From a bacterium (GTDB lineage: Bacteria; Ratteibacteria; UBA8468): DNA of 5,004 bases. The notes beneath the pieces are model-generated. The model was not told the DNA's origin, did no database searches, and saw only the letters and a list, made by a program, of their open reading frames with translations. The position numbers were made by a program, and so were the translations under genes. The stretch covers positions 1 through 5,004 of the forward strand of contig DAOVGU010000162.1 in NCBI GenBank assembly GCA_030672255.1, written 5' to 3'. Positions 4,870 through 5,004 of the stretch are shown piece after piece. Numbering within the stretch: position 1 is the stretch's first letter; each line of letters starts with the position of its first letter.

Positions 4870-5004
4870 ATGGTTAAAAAGAATAAGGATGTTGAAGTGC
4901 ATATAGGGAAGGAAGCAAAAGAGATTGTGGTAGTTGAAAGAAAAACAGGGATGGTATGGAAAAGCAATTTCCCTTTGCTTATAGCAACAAGCAAAGGAAA
5001 AGAA
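4870..5004 (+). CDS. N-terminus of an unidentified protein (runs off right edge)
   Basis: Forty-five codons are open from the ATG at 4870 to the window end, preceded by AAGGA at 4861-4865 with four bases of spacing. The short spacing and the position at the edge of an inverted repeat make the ribosome site moderate rather than strong. The protein begins without a signal peptide, is lysine-rich (MVKKNKDVEVHIGKEAKE), and continues IVVVERKTGMVWKSNFPLLI. A strand followed by a K-T-G-x-x-W turn is common at the start of beta-sandwich domains that lead carbohydrate-active enzymes, and its layout resembles the first 45 residues of the upstream protein (charged start, strand, then W). That similarity is weak and by eye. 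Function unknown; a second enzyme of the same kind is one possibility. Confidence 0.55.
   Translation, partial: MVKKNKDVEVHIGKEAKEIVVVERKTGMVWKSNFPLLIATSKGKE

Overview
The window carries conserved bacterial housekeeping genes followed by an unfamiliar carbohydrate-active-looking gene. tmRNA together with SmpB makes it bacterial. Leaderless or weak ribosome sites on some genes, strong AGGAGG-type sites on others, and a GC-rich REP-like palindrome cluster fit an uncultured bacterium of moderate-to-low GC. I cannot place it in a phylum from sequence alone.

Layout. Positions 1-1349 form a leftward (minus strand) pair: rpe (ribulose-phosphate 3-epimerase, complete, start at 1349) and the 5' half of hisD (histidinol dehydrogenase, start at 699, running off the left edge). 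They overlap by 13 nt. Positions 1350-1663 are a gene-free divergent spacer with the rpe promoter and a nested set of inverted repeats. Positions 1664-2562 (plus strand) hold the trans-translation module: smpB, a 106-nt AT-rich spacer with an imperfect inverted repeat, then ssrA (tmRNA). The tmRNA folds convincingly by hand: acceptor stem, long H2, an H-type pseudoknot before the tag, an H5 hairpin holding the stop codon, three further pseudoknots and a T arm. Its predicted tag is AETANYLPA. Positions 2584-4584 encode a 666-residue cytosolic protein with a beta N-terminal domain, a probable TIM-barrel glycoside-hydrolase-like core and a beta C-terminal domain; it starts 21 nt after tmRNA. Positions 4585-4869 are a gene-poor gap with three strong Shine-Dalgarno-like sites that lead to no sizeable ORF, and an 81-nt imperfect inverted repeat. 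The first 45 codons of another gene begin at 4870.

How they work together. SmpB and tmRNA are partners in ribosome rescue. Rpe (pentose phosphate pathway) and HisD (last step of histidine synthesis) are probably co-transcribed and translationally coupled. The large downstream gene has no evident functional link to tmRNA; the ssrA 3' end is a classical integration site, so it could be accessory DNA. I found no definite new system. The most interesting points are the tmRNA details (tag, hairpin at the resume codon, odd T loop), the unassigned glycosidase-like protein, and the 4782-4862 inverted repeat next to a perfect Shine-Dalgarno sequence.
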